A DNA stretch of 52,771 nucleotides, from the NCBI RefSeq assembly GCF_900095265.1, contig NZ_LT607654.1, positions 104,026 through 156,796 of the forward strand, given 5' to 3'. This stretch comes from Janthinobacterium sp. UMAB-56 (GTDB taxonomy: Bacteria; Pseudomonadota; Gammaproteobacteria; Burkholderiales; Burkholderiaceae_D). The notes below the pieces were generated by a model, which saw only the letters and a list, made by a program, of their open reading frames with translations, was not told where the DNA came from and searched no databases. Below are positions 8,788-16,577 of this stretch, one piece after another. Numbering within the stretch: the first letter of the stretch is position 1; every line of letters starts with the position of its first letter. The position numbers and the translations under genes are program-made.

Positions 8788-9783
8788 TCAGCCCAGCTTC
8801 ACCAATTGCTTGCCGAAGTTATGGCCTTTCAACAGGCCGATGAAGGCGTCAGGCGCGCTGGCCAGGCCGTCGGCCACGGATTCACGGAACTTCAGCTTGC
8901 CCGTCGCCACCAGGCCGCCCAGCTCCGCCAGGCCTTGCGGCCACAATTCCGGATGCTCGGAAACAATGAAACCGCGCACGCTCAGTCGGTTCGTGAGGAT
9001 GAAGCGCGCATTGTCGAGCGGCGTCGGTTCGCCATTGTAGCCGGCGATCCAGCCGCACACGGCCACGCGGCCAAACGCATTGGTGCGCGCCAGGGCCGCA
9101 TCGAAGATGGCGCCGCCCACGTTTTCATAGATGGCGTCGATGCCGTCCGGCGTGGCCTCTGCCAGGTCGGCCTGCAGATTGCCCGCCTTGTAGTCGACAC
9201 AGGCGTCGAAACCCAGCTCATCGACGACATACGCGCATTTCTCGGCTCCGCCAGCGATGCCGACCACGCGGCAGCCTTTCAATTTCGCCAGTTGGCCCAC
9301 GACGCTGCCCACGGCGCCGCTGGCCGCCGAGACGACCACGGTTTCGCCCGCTTTCGGCGCCATGATCTGGTTCAAGCCATACCATGCCGTCATGCCGGGC
9401 ATGCCGACGGCCCCCAGGTAGGCCGAGGCAGGGATGTGCGTCGTATCGACCTTGCGCAGCATCGTGCCGTCCGATACCGCCACTTCCGCCCAGCCCAGGG
9501 TGCCCACCACCGTGTCGCCTGCGGTAAACTTCGGATGCTTCGATTCCAGCACCACGCCCACCGTGCCGCCTATCATGGTTTCATTCAAAGCCTGCGGCGC
9601 CGCATAGCTTTTATTGACGCTCATGCGCCCCCGCATATAAGGGTCGAGCGACAGGAACTGGTTGCGTACCAGCAAATGACCATCCGTGATGGCGGGAATG
9701 TCCGCCGTTTCCAGTCGGAAGTTATCTGCTTGCACCTCGGCCGTGGGGCGCGAGGCGAGGACGATGCGTTGGTAGGTGCTCAT
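8788..9783 (-). CDS. NADP-dependent MDR oxidoreductase (CurA/LTB4DH type)
   Basis: A 331-residue zinc-free medium-chain reductase. The N-terminal GroES-like domain has DPYMRGRM near 47. The Rossmann domain carries SAASGAVGSVVGQLAKLKGC near 155, the AxxGxxG cofactor loop of the leukotriene B4 dehydrogenase and curcumin reductase branch. Members reduce alpha,beta-unsaturated ketones and aldehydes with NADPH. There are no zinc-ligand cysteines. A CAGGAGCATC ribosome site precedes the ATG. It follows the Dabb and thiolase genes on the same strand. The true substrate is unknown. Confidence 0.88.
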   Translation of the reverse strand: MSTYQRIVLASRPTAEVQADNFRLETADIPAITDGHLLVRNQFLSLDPYMRGRMSVNKSYAAPQALNETMIGGTVGVVLESKHPKFTAGDTVVGTLGWAEVAVSDGTMLRKVDTTHIPASAYLGAVGMPGMTAWYGLNQIMAPKAGETVVVSAASGAVGSVVGQLAKLKGCRVVGIAGGAEKCAYVVDELGFDACVDYKAGNLQADLAEATPDGIDAIYENVGGAIFDAALARTNAFGRVAVCGWIAGYNGEPTPLDNARFILTNRLSVRGFIVSEHPELWPQGLAELGGLVATGKLKFRESVADGLASAPDAFIGLLKGHNFGKQLVKLG

Positions 9784-9841
9784 GATGCTCCTGTCAATAT
9801 AGTGAGAGAATTACTTGCTGATGAACAATGCTGATGTGGTG

Positions 9842-10147
9842 TCACTGCACTTCATAATCCATGCACTGTCGCGCTTCCCGCACCGCCCCAAAAAACGGCT
9901 TGATTTTCACGTGCTCGGGGTGGTTCTGATAGGCATCGAGCGCTGCGCGGCTGGCGAACTCGCTGTAGAGGACGATGTCATAGGTCGCTTCCAGGCCAGG
10001 CTGGGCCACGGCCACTTCGAATTTCAGGATGCCCGGGACCACATCCGAGCAGGCATCGAGCAGTGTCTTGAGTTTCAAGGCGTTCGTGGCGCGGTCGGCG
10101 CCTTCGGCGTGGTCTTTGAGTTTCCAGAAAACGATGTGCTTGATCAT
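9842..10147 (-). CDS. Dabb family (stress-responsive alpha/beta barrel) protein
   Basis: A 101-residue protein starting MIKHIVFWKLKD and holding YDIVLYSEFASRAALDAYQNHPEH, the Dabb (ferredoxin-like dimeric barrel) signature. Such proteins are small cytosolic dimers. Plant members are stress-induced and a few relatives are enzymes such as olivetolic acid cyclase, but bacterial roles are largely unknown. It lies between a thiolase and an MDR reductase on the same strand, 126 and 58 bases apart. Complete; no signal peptide. Confidence 0.8.
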   Translation of the reverse strand: MIKHIVFWKLKDHAEGADRATNALKLKTLLDACSDVVPGILKFEVAVAQPGLEATYDIVLYSEFASRAALDAYQNHPEHVKIKPFFGAVREARQCMDYEVQ

Positions 10148-10273
10148 GGTGGCAGAGTGCGTGTTGATAAGTGAAGCATGACTGTAACCGCTATCGGCGC
10201 GCCTTGCAGGAACCGGGCACGGAATGCAAACGAGCGGCCCTGGAAGCCGCCCGCAGTCTGGCCAGAATCTACA

Positions 10274-11452
10274 TCACAGCACTTCGAACAGGCCTGCCGC
10301 GCCCTGCCCGCCGCCGATGCACATGGTCACCACCACGTATTTGACGCCACGGCGCTTGCCTTCGATCAAGGCGTGGCCCGTCAGGCGCGCGCCCGACACG
10401 CCGTATGGGTGACCGACGGCAATCGCGCCGCCATTCACGTTCAGGCGGTCCATGGGGATGCCCAGCGTATCGGCGCAATACAGCACTTGTACGGCGAATG
10501 CTTCATTGAGTTCCCACAGGCCGATGTCGGCCACCGTCAAGCCCGCCTTTTTCAGCAGTTTCGGGATGGCAAACACGGGGCCGATGCCCATTTCATCGGG
10601 TTCGCAGCCGGCCACGGCAAAGCCACGGAAGACGCCCAGCGGCTGCAAACCTTTCGCTTCGGCCACTTTCGCATTCATGACGATGGCCATCGAGGCGCCA
10701 TCGGAAAACTGGCTGGCATTGCCGGCGCTGATGACGCCGCCCGGAATGGCCGGGCGGATCTTCGCCACGCCATCGTAGGTGGTATCAGAGCGGATGCCTT
10801 CGTCGCTTGAGATCGTCACTTCGCGCGACAGCAGCATGCCGCTGGCCTTGTCGGCCACGCCCATGATGGTGGTCATCGGCACGATTTCCGCGTCGAACAG
10901 GCCGGCAGCCAGGGCGGCGGCGGCACGCTGCTGGCTTTGCGCGCCATACGCATCCTGGCGCTCGCGCGAAATCTGGTAGCGCTTGGCCACGGTTTCGGCC
11001 GTCTGCAACATGGGCCAGTACACTTCCGGCTTGTGCTGCTGCAGCCAGACATCGCGATACATATGCGTATTCATTTCATTTTGCACGCAGGAAATCGATT
11101 CCACGCCGCCCGCCGCATAGATATCGCCTTCGCCGGCAATGATGCGCTGCGCCGCCAGGGCAATGGCTTGCAGGCCGGAAGAACAGAAACGGTTGACGGT
11201 CATGCCTGCCGTCGTCACGGGGCAGCCGCCGCGCAAGGCCACCTGGCGCGCGATATTGCCGCCCGTGGCGCCTTCCGGAAAGGCGCAGCCCACCAGCACG
11301 TCTTCCACTTCTTCAGCCTCGATGCGCGCGCGCTCGACGGCGGCCGCCAGCACATGGCCGCCCAGGGTGGCGCCATGCGTCATGTTGAACGCGCCCTTCC
11401 AGGACTTGGCCAGGCCCGTGCGGGCGGTCGATACGATGACGGCTTCATTCAT
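10274..11452 (-). CDS. Acetyl-CoA C-acyltransferase (thiolase)
   Basis: A 392-residue thiolase. The nucleophile Cys is in [14 protein letters not shown] near residue 90. The C-terminal half carries [19 protein letters not shown] with the catalytic His near 349, and [17 protein letters not shown] with the second Cys near 380. It either cleaves 3-ketoacyl-CoA in beta-oxidation or condenses acetyl-CoA; sequence alone does not decide. An AAGGAGA site precedes the start. The upstream region holds the motif GTACGGTCGTTC at 11522, also found before the FadB-like and acyl-CoA ligase genes, which supports a degradative role. Confidence 0.92.
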   Translation of the reverse strand: MNEAVIVSTARTGLAKSWKGAFNMTHGATLGGHVLAAAVERARIEAEEVEDVLVGCAFPEGATGGNIARQVALRGGCPVTTAGMTVNRFCSSGLQAIALAAQRIIAGEGDIYAAGGVESISCVQNEMNTHMYRDVWLQQHKPEVYWPMLQTAETVAKRYQISRERQDAYGAQSQQRAAAALAAGLFDAEIVPMTTIMGVADKASGMLLSREVTISSDEGIRSDTTYDGVAKIRPAIPGGVISAGNASQFSDGASMAIVMNAKVAEAKGLQPLGVFRGFAVAGCEPDEMGIGPVFAIPKLLKKAGLTVADIGLWELNEAFAVQVLYCADTLGIPMDRLNVNGGAIAVGHPYGVSGARLTGHALIEGKRRGVKYVVVTMCIGGGQGAAGLFEVL

Positions 11453-11521
11453 GCTGTGTCTCCTTGTGGGAATGTTATTTGGTCATTGGGGATTTCTGCT
11501 AAAGCAGAATAGCACATTTAA

Positions 11522-11533
11522 GTACGGTCGTTC
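11522..11533. promoter_or_regulatory. Putative fatty-acid regulator site upstream of thiolase
   Basis: GTACGGTCGTTC lies 70 bases before the thiolase start, in the gap shared with the divergent MHS symporter. Near-identical 12-mers occur at 25514 (GTACGGTCGTGC) and 18739 (ATACGAGCGTTC on the minus strand), each 60-85 bases before a beta-oxidation gene. The partly palindromic ACGnnCGT core suits a TetR-family dimer such as FadP or PsrA. The regulator is not in the window. Confidence 0.5.
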
Positions 11534-11685
11534 GCAAAGTTCGGATCGACATCATTTTGTAAGCTTGGTGTAAGTTTCAAGCAAGCATGACGTAAGGTTT
11601 CGAGAACACACTCGGCTCCAGCTGTTGCAAGAATGGTCAAAAAGACCTCGGCACCAGTTCACTATAAAACATAGGGAGACAAACC

Positions 11686-13386
11686 ATGGCATCACCATCC
11701 GGCTCGGCCGACGTACGAAAAACCTCCACCAAGGGCACTCCGATCACGCCAGAGGAACGCAAGGTCATCTTTGCGTCATCTTTGGGCACCGTCTTTGAAT
11801 GGTACGATTTTTATCTGTACGGTTCGCTCGCTTCCATCATCGCCAAGCAATTCTTCATCGGCGACGCCACCACCACCTTCATCTTCGCGCTGCTGGCCTT
11901 TGCCGCCGGCTTCATCGTGCGTCCGTTCGGCGCGCTGGTCTTCGGCCGCCTGGGCGACATGATCGGGCGCAAGTACACCTTCCTGATCACCATCCTGATC
12001 ATGGGCGGCTCCACCTTCATCGTCGGCTTGCTGCCCGGTCATGCCTCCATTGGCATCGCCGCGCCCATCATCCTCGTCTTCCTGCGCATCCTGCAGGGCC
12101 TGGCGCTGGGCGGCGAATATGGCGGCGCAGCCACGTATGTGGCCGAGCACGCGCCTGAAGGCAAGCGCGGCGCTTTCACGGCGTGGATACAAACGACGGC
12201 AACCCTGGGCTTTTTCCTGTCGCTGATGGTCATCCTGGGCACACGCCTGGCGACCGGCGAGAAGGATTTCGAAGCCTGGGGCTGGCGCATTCCCTTCCTG
12301 GTCTCCGTCATCCTGCTGGGTATTTCCGTGTGGATCCGTCTGGCCATGAATGAATCGCCGGCGTTTTCCAAGATGAAAGCCGAGGGCAAGACCTCGAAAG
12401 CACCGCTGACGGAAGCGTTCGGCCAGTGGAAAAACCTGAAGATCGTCATCCTGGCGCTGATCGGCCTGACCGCCGGCCAGGCCGTCGTCTGGTACACGGG
12501 CCAGTTCTACGCCCTGTTCTTCATGATCCAGACCCTGAAGGTCGACCTGGCAACGGCCAACGTGCTCATCGCCGTCGCCCTGCTGCTGGCCACGCCGTTC
12601 TTCCTGTTCTTCGGCAGCCTGTCCGACCGCATCGGCCGCAAATACATCATCCTTGGCGGCTGCCTGATCGCCGCCCTGACCTACTTCCCGATCTTCAACG
12701 GCCTGACCCACTTTGCCAATCCGCAGCTGGAAGCGGCGCTGAAGAACTCGCCAGTGGTGGTGGTCGCCGATCCTGCTTCCTGCCACTTCCAGTTCAACAT
12801 GACAGGTACCAAGAAGTTCCCATCGTCATGCGACATCGCCACCGGCTTCCTGTCGAACAGCTCGGTGAACTACACGAAGGAAGATGCGCCGGCCGGCAGC
12901 ATCGCCAAGGTACGCATCGGCACGAAGGAATTTTCCTCGTTTAACGCTGTCATGACAGCCGATGGCCTGAACTTCGATGCCGAAAGCAAGGCCCACGAAG
13001 CGGCGCTCAAGAAAGAACTGGGCACTGGCATCAAGGAAGCGGGCTACCCTGCGAAAGCCGATCCGGACCAGATCAACAAGCCGATGGTTGTCTTGCTGCT
13101 GTTCATATTGGTGCTGTATGTCACCATGGTGTATGGCCCGATCGCCGCCATGCTGGTGGAAATGTTCCCGACGCGTATCCGTTACACCTCGATGTCCCTG
13201 CCCTACCATATCGGTAACGGCTGGTTCGGCGGCTTGCTGCCGACCACGGCCTTCGCGCTGGTGGCCTTCAAGGGCGATATCTATTACGGCCTGTGGTATC
13301 CGATCGTCGTCGCCCTGGCGACTGTCGTGATCGGCACCCTGTTCGTCAAGGAAACCAAGGACAACAATATCTACGCCGACGACTGA
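11686..13386 (+). CDS. MFS transporter, MHS (metabolite:H+ symporter) family with large loop
   Basis: A 566-residue inner-membrane symporter with 12 predicted spans. The MHS signature GTVFEWYDFYLYGSLA (about 34-49) and GRLGDMIGRKYTF (about 86-98) are clear. MHS members carry organic acids, proline-betaine or aromatic acids with protons. About 120 residues, roughly 345-464, interrupt the late spans. The insert is hydrophilic, contains Cys366 and Cys382 and should face the periplasm. I recall similar inserts in other Burkholderiales. It is divergent from the thiolase and ends at two tandem hairpins. Substrate unknown. Confidence 0.88.
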   Translation: MASPSGSADVRKTSTKGTPITPEERKVIFASSLGTVFEWYDFYLYGSLASIIAKQFFIGDATTTFIFALLAFAAGFIVRPFGALVFGRLGDMIGRKYTFLITILIMGGSTFIVGLLPGHASIGIAAPIILVFLRILQGLALGGEYGGAATYVAEHAPEGKRGAFTAWIQTTATLGFFLSLMVILGTRLATGEKDFEAWGWRIPFLVSVILLGISVWIRLAMNESPAFSKMKAEGKTSKAPLTEAFGQWKNLKIVILALIGLTAGQAVVWYTGQFYALFFMIQTLKVDLATANVLIAVALLLATPFFLFFGSLSDRIGRKYIILGGCLIAALTYFPIFNGLTHFANPQLEAALKNSPVVVVADPASCHFQFNMTGTKKFPSSCDIATGFLSNSSVNYTKEDAPAGSIAKVRIGTKEFSSFNAVMTADGLNFDAESKAHEAALKKELGTGIKEAGYPAKADPDQINKPMVVLLLFILVLYVTMVYGPIAAMLVEMFPTRIRYTSMSLPYHIGNGWFGGLLPTTAFALVAFKGDIYYGLWYPIVVALATVVIGTLFVKETKDNNIYADD

Positions 13387-13395
13387 TCCGACGCC

Positions 13396-13419
13396 AGCCC
13401 CGGCCGCAATGCCGGGGCT
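13396..13419 (+). terminator. First hairpin after the MHS symporter
   Basis: AGCCCCGGC and GCCGGGGCT form a perfect nine-base-pair stem with a six-base loop, ten bases after the stop codon. No T-run follows; the stronger terminator is just downstream. Confidence 0.5.
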
Positions 13420-13427
13420 CGCAATAC

Positions 13428-13459
13428 AAAAACGCCGCTGACTGGTCAGCGGCGTTTTT
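13428..13459. terminator. Bidirectional intrinsic terminator
   Basis: A 14-bp perfect stem with loop CTGG starts with AAAAACGCCGCTGA and ends GCGGCGTTTTT. The A-run and T-run give each strand its U-tract, so it can end both the MHS symporter mRNA and the convergent lipoprotein mRNA. Confidence 0.9.
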
Positions 13460-13480
13460 GTAGGCGACGGCGAGGCGAGC

Positions 13481-13684
13481 TTACTTGTCGCTCTTGCTCT
13501 TTTTCAACTGGTCGCGCTGCTGCACGTATTCCTGGTAACTGGTCTGGTTGCGCTTGCGGCAGGCATTGCGGTCGTCAAAATTATTGAGGCTGTTGCAATA
13601 CTCGCCGATCTTGTCCCGGTTTGCGTCATACAGTACTTCACAGCCGGTCATGGCCAGCAAGAAGGGAACGATCAGATATTTCAT
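13481..13684 (-). CDS. Small lipoprotein of unknown function
   Basis: A 67-residue protein, MKYLIVPFLLAMTGCEVLYD, with a clean lipobox (L-A-M-T-G-C, lipidated Cys15). The mature part is short, charged and has two more cysteines (EYCNSLNNFDDRNACRKRN) before a Lys-rich tail. I chose the ATG at 13684 because GAGAG lies just upstream; the in-frame ATG at 13696 lacks a good ribosome site. It is expected to be anchored in the inner or outer membrane facing the periplasm. It resembles entericidin-sized lipoproteins only in size. Function unknown. Confidence 0.75.
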   Translation of the reverse strand: MKYLIVPFLLAMTGCEVLYDANRDKIGEYCNSLNNFDDRNACRKRNQTSYQEYVQQRDQLKKSKSDK

Positions 13685-13797
13685 TGCTACTCTCATGGAT
13701 AGGGACGGATTGCGCGAAAAAACACCAGACTGCCCTCTGGATAAGCGGGCAAGCTTTATCTTAACGCGATCCTGACGGAAAGTACAAGCGCTCGGTA

Positions 13798-14739
13798 TTA
13801 CGAGATGGACAGGATCGGGGACAACTCGGCGTCCTGGCCGTCCAGCGCGTCATTCAACAGCGGATTGCCCGCCGCAAACGCCGCCAGGTGTTCGAGCAGC
13901 ACGCGCACGCGGGCCGGCAGGTAGCGCCGCTGCGTCCACACGGCATACACGTGGCGCGGCTGCGGCATCCAGTCGGGCAAGACGCGCACCAGGCTGCCAC
14001 TGGCCACTTCGTCGCGGCATTGCAAAAGCGGACACAGCAGGATGCCGATGCCCGCGTCGGCCATTTCCACGGCCAGGCGCATTTCATTGACGCGCAGGCG
14101 CGCCTGCGGCTCGATCACCATTTCGGCGCCGTCGCCAGGCCGCCGCAAGCGCCAGCTGCGCAGCGGCTCGGCCACGATCAGTTCATGCCGTGCCAGTTCC
14201 TGCAAGTCGCGCGGCACGCCGGCACGCGCCAGGTAGGCGGGCGAGGCCACCATCACCAGCGCGGCACTGCCAAGGCGGCGCTGCATCAGCGAGGAATCGT
14301 CAAGCGCGCCCACGCGGATAGCCAGGTCGGCGCCGCTGCCCACCAGGTCTTGCAGCAGGTTCGACAGTTCCAGCTCCAGGCGGATGTCCGGATACTGCTG
14401 CATGAAGCTGACCCAGGCCGGCGTCAGCAAGCCGCTGGCGAAGTTGACGGGCGCCAGCACGCGGATGCTGCCCGAAACGGCCGACAGGCTGGCGTCGAGC
14501 TGCTGCGTCGCCTGCCGCAGTGCATGCACGAGAGGCCGGCACTGCTCATAGTATTGCCAGCCTTCCGCCGTCGGCTGCAGGCGGCGCGCGCTGCGGTTGA
14601 GCAAGCGGTAGCCGAGCTGGCTTTCCAGCCTTTGCAGCCGGCGCGTGACGGTAGCGGCGGGCAATTCCTCCTTGACGGCCGCCGCATGCAGGCTACCCGC
14701 CTCCACGATGGCGACAAACAGGGCGAGGTCATCTAGCAT
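13798..14739 (-). CDS. LysR family transcriptional regulator
   Basis: A 313-residue regulator. The N-terminal winged helix-turn-helix (about 1-60) reads LALFVAIVEAGSLHAAAVKEE and then RRLQRLESQLGYRLLNRS. The effector domain begins near residue 90 with GSIRVLAPVNFASGLLTPAW, of the type seen in CrgA/DsdC-like members. It is divergent from the DUF2798 gene at 14836 with a 96-base gap. LysR proteins usually control such a divergent neighbour and repress themselves. The inducer is unknown. Confidence 0.9.
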   Translation of the reverse strand: MLDDLALFVAIVEAGSLHAAAVKEELPAATVTRRLQRLESQLGYRLLNRSARRLQPTAEGWQYYEQCRPLVHALRQATQQLDASLSAVSGSIRVLAPVNFASGLLTPAWVSFMQQYPDIRLELELSNLLQDLVGSGADLAIRVGALDDSSLMQRRLGSAALVMVASPAYLARAGVPRDLQELARHELIVAEPLRSWRLRRPGDGAEMVIEPQARLRVNEMRLAVEMADAGIGILLCPLLQCRDEVASGSLVRVLPDWMPQPRHVYAVWTQRRYLPARVRVLLEHLAAFAAGNPLLNDALDGQDAELSPILSIS

Positions 14740-14835
14740 GATTGCATTTTCGGAATTTGAAATTAAAAATATGCCTCTAGTATAGATTGCTGCAAGTCGT
14801 TACGCTGCCCTATCTTCACCATTTGAAAGTGCACC

Positions 14836-15075
14836 ATGTCCGATACCCTGCGCTTGCGCTGCCTGTTTGCCTTCCTGATGTCGCTGCTGATGACCCTACT
14901 GATGAGCGCCTGGGTCACCTGGCTCAATATCGGCCTGCATGCAGACTTCCTGCCGCGCTGGCGCCATGCGTTTTTTGCCGCCTGGCCCGTCGCATTCTGC
15001 GCCGTCATGCTATTCGCGCCACGGGTGCAGCTGATGAGCCGCAGCATCGTGAGCCGACTGGCCCGACGCCCTTAA
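14836..15075 (+). CDS. DUF2798 family small membrane protein
   Basis: A 79-residue protein with two hydrophobic spans (about 8-29 and 46-62) separated by a short loop with WRHAFFAAWPVAFCAV. This pattern fits DUF2798, small inner-membrane proteins of unknown function. It is divergent from the LysR gene, a pairing I recall in other Proteobacteria, and may be its target. The ATG at 14836 is the only sensible start. No catalytic residues are recognisable. Confidence 0.72.
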   Translation: MSDTLRLRCLFAFLMSLLMTLLMSAWVTWLNIGLHADFLPRWRHAFFAAWPVAFCAVMLFAPRVQLMSRSIVSRLARRP

Positions 15076-15177
15076 CCGGCAGTCAAGCACTGCCAGTATC
15101 ACTCGGTCACTCCCGCCCACGGCCGACCTGATCCGGGCTATGCTATGGGCCATCCTTGCTTTTACAGTGGAGTGCCC

Positions 15178-15576
15178 ATGCTTGATCACGTTTCCCTTAC
15201 CGTCAGCGACCTGGAACGCGCCGAGCGCTTCTACGACGCCATCTTCGCCGCGCTGGACGTGCCCAAGGTGGGCAGCGAGCATGCCAGCGCGTGGATAGGC
15301 TACGGCGAGCGCAGCGATGCGCAATACCCCGGGCGCAGCTATTTTTCCGTGCGCCTGGGCCCCACACCTGAGGATGCGCCGCGACGCCATTGCTGCTTCA
15401 AGGCTCCTACGCGCGCGGCCGTGCAAGCGTTCTGGCAGGCCGGCCTGGCGCACGGCGGCATCGACCTGGGGGCGCCCGGCCTGCGCCACTATCACGCCAA
15501 CTATTACGCGGCCTTTTTGTTCGATCCGGACGGCAACCGCATCGAAGCCGTCTGCCACCACGCCGAAGCCGGCTGA
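15178..15576 (+). CDS. VOC (glyoxalase/dioxygenase-fold) family protein
   Basis: A 132-residue VOC protein opening MLDHVSLTVSDLERAERFYD and closing YYAAFLFDPDGNRIEAVCH. These strands hold the usual metal ligands His4 and the Glu near 124. Related proteins act as lyases, dioxygenases or resistance proteins. The sequence is closest to the short cytosolic members annotated only as VOC. ATG 15178 follows GTGGAG; an upstream ATG at 15145 would add residues not belonging to the fold. Substrate unknown. Confidence 0.83.
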   Translation: MLDHVSLTVSDLERAERFYDAIFAALDVPKVGSEHASAWIGYGERSDAQYPGRSYFSVRLGPTPEDAPRRHCCFKAPTRAAVQAFWQAGLAHGGIDLGAPGLRHYHANYYAAFLFDPDGNRIEAVCHHAEAG

Positions 15577-15628
15577 CAGGACAGGAAATCGGCCTCTGTT
15601 CGGCATTTCCAGTGCGTGACGATTTGCC

Positions 15629-15634
15629 TATAAT
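15629..15634 (+). promoter_or_regulatory. -10 box for the lipoprotein hydrolase gene
   Basis: A perfect TATAAT with TTTCCA 17 bases upstream as a partial -35. Transcription would start near 15641, leaving a leader of about 40 bases before the ATG at 15684. Confidence 0.5.
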
Positions 15635-15683
15635 GGCTGGCACGCCATACCTGTCCCCGGTCCCTGCACCAAGAAGGAGATTC

Positions 15684-16532
15684 ATGCATCATCTATTCGT
15701 CGGCCGCCCCGCGCGCACCATGCTCCTCACCAGCGCCGGCTTGCTGCTGGCAGGCTGTTTTTCCGGCTGCTCCCTGCTGCCATCTACCCCTGCCACGCCC
15801 GGCATCCCCGCCACGGCCGCACTGCCCGACGCCAGCATCGCCTACACCCTGAGCGGCCAGGGCGGCTTGCCCGTGGTGTTCCAGTCGGCCATGGGCGACG
15901 GCAAGGATGTGTGGGCCAAGGTGGTGCCCGAGGTGGCAAAGCAGCACCGCGTGCTCGTGTACGACCGCCCCGGCTACGGCGATAGCCGCAAAACCACCAC
16001 GCCGCGTGATCCCTGCACCATCGCTGCCCAGCAACGTGCCCTGTTGACGCAAGCGGGCCTGAAGCCGCCGTATGTGCTGGTCGGCCATGGCTTGGGCGGG
16101 CTGTACCAATACGTATATGCCAGGCTGTACCCGCAGGACGTGGCCGGCCTGGTCCTGCTTGATCCCACGCACCCGCAGCAATGGAGCCGGACGCAGACGG
16201 ACGCGTCCACCTACGCCATGCTGGTGAAAACCCGGCGCAAGCTCATGTTCAACAGTACGGAATCGGCCGAATTCGATGCCCAGACGCAGTGCCTGCAGCA
16301 TGTCGACATGAGCAGCCCGCTGCGCGTGCCCGCCATGCTGCTGGTGCGCGACAAGTTCGGCATCGAGGAAATGGGCTCGTTTGAAAACGTGGTGCGGACC
16401 CAGGAAAAGGATTGGCAACGCCTGTCCGGCGCGCCGGCCATCGAGCGCATCACGGGTGCAGGCTATTACATCCAGAAAGACAACCCCGTCATCGTCAACG
16501 AGGCGATCAAGATGGTGGCCAAGAAAAAATAA
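15684..16532 (+). CDS. Lipoprotein alpha/beta hydrolase fold protein lacking catalytic residues
   Basis: A 282-residue protein with a signal peptide and lipobox (LLLAGC, Cys25), so likely a lipoprotein outside the inner membrane. The fold is that of alpha/beta hydrolases: VYDRPGYGDSRKT (92-104) and GLVLLDPTHPQQW (155-167) are conserved. The nucleophile elbow, normally G-H-S-x-G, reads GHGLGG: Ser is Gly136 (GGC at 16089). The usual C-terminal G-H-Y-I-Q is GYYIQ, with Tyr261 (TAT at 16464) in place of His. Two triad members are therefore missing while the frame is intact. It may be a binding protein or pseudoenzyme. ATG 15684 follows AAGGAGA. Confidence 0.85.
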   Translation: MHHLFVGRPARTMLLTSAGLLLAGCFSGCSLLPSTPATPGIPATAALPDASIAYTLSGQGGLPVVFQSAMGDGKDVWAKVVPEVAKQHRVLVYDRPGYGDSRKTTTPRDPCTIAAQQRALLTQAGLKPPYVLVGHGLGGLYQYVYARLYPQDVAGLVLLDPTHPQQWSRTQTDASTYAMLVKTRRKLMFNSTESAEFDAQTQCLQHVDMSSPLRVPAMLLVRDKFGIEEMGSFENVVRTQEKDWQRLSGAPAIERITGAGYYIQKDNPVIVNEAIKMVAKKK

Positions 16533-16534
16533 AA

Positions 16535-16558
16535 AAAGGGCAGAGAAATCTGCCCTTT
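16535..16558. terminator. Bidirectional intrinsic terminator
   Basis: AAAGGGCAGA, loop GAAA, TCTGCCCTTT. A-rich sequence precedes it and T-rich sequence follows, so both convergent genes (hydrolase-like lipoprotein and FadB-type protein) can end here. Confidence 0.88.
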
Positions 16559-16577
16559 GCTTTTCAACAGCCCAGCA

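Noticed and set aside
15390..15683. Upstream extension of the lipoprotein hydrolase
   Set aside because: Overlaps the VOC gene and lacks similarity to any fold; the lipoprotein signal starts at 15684.
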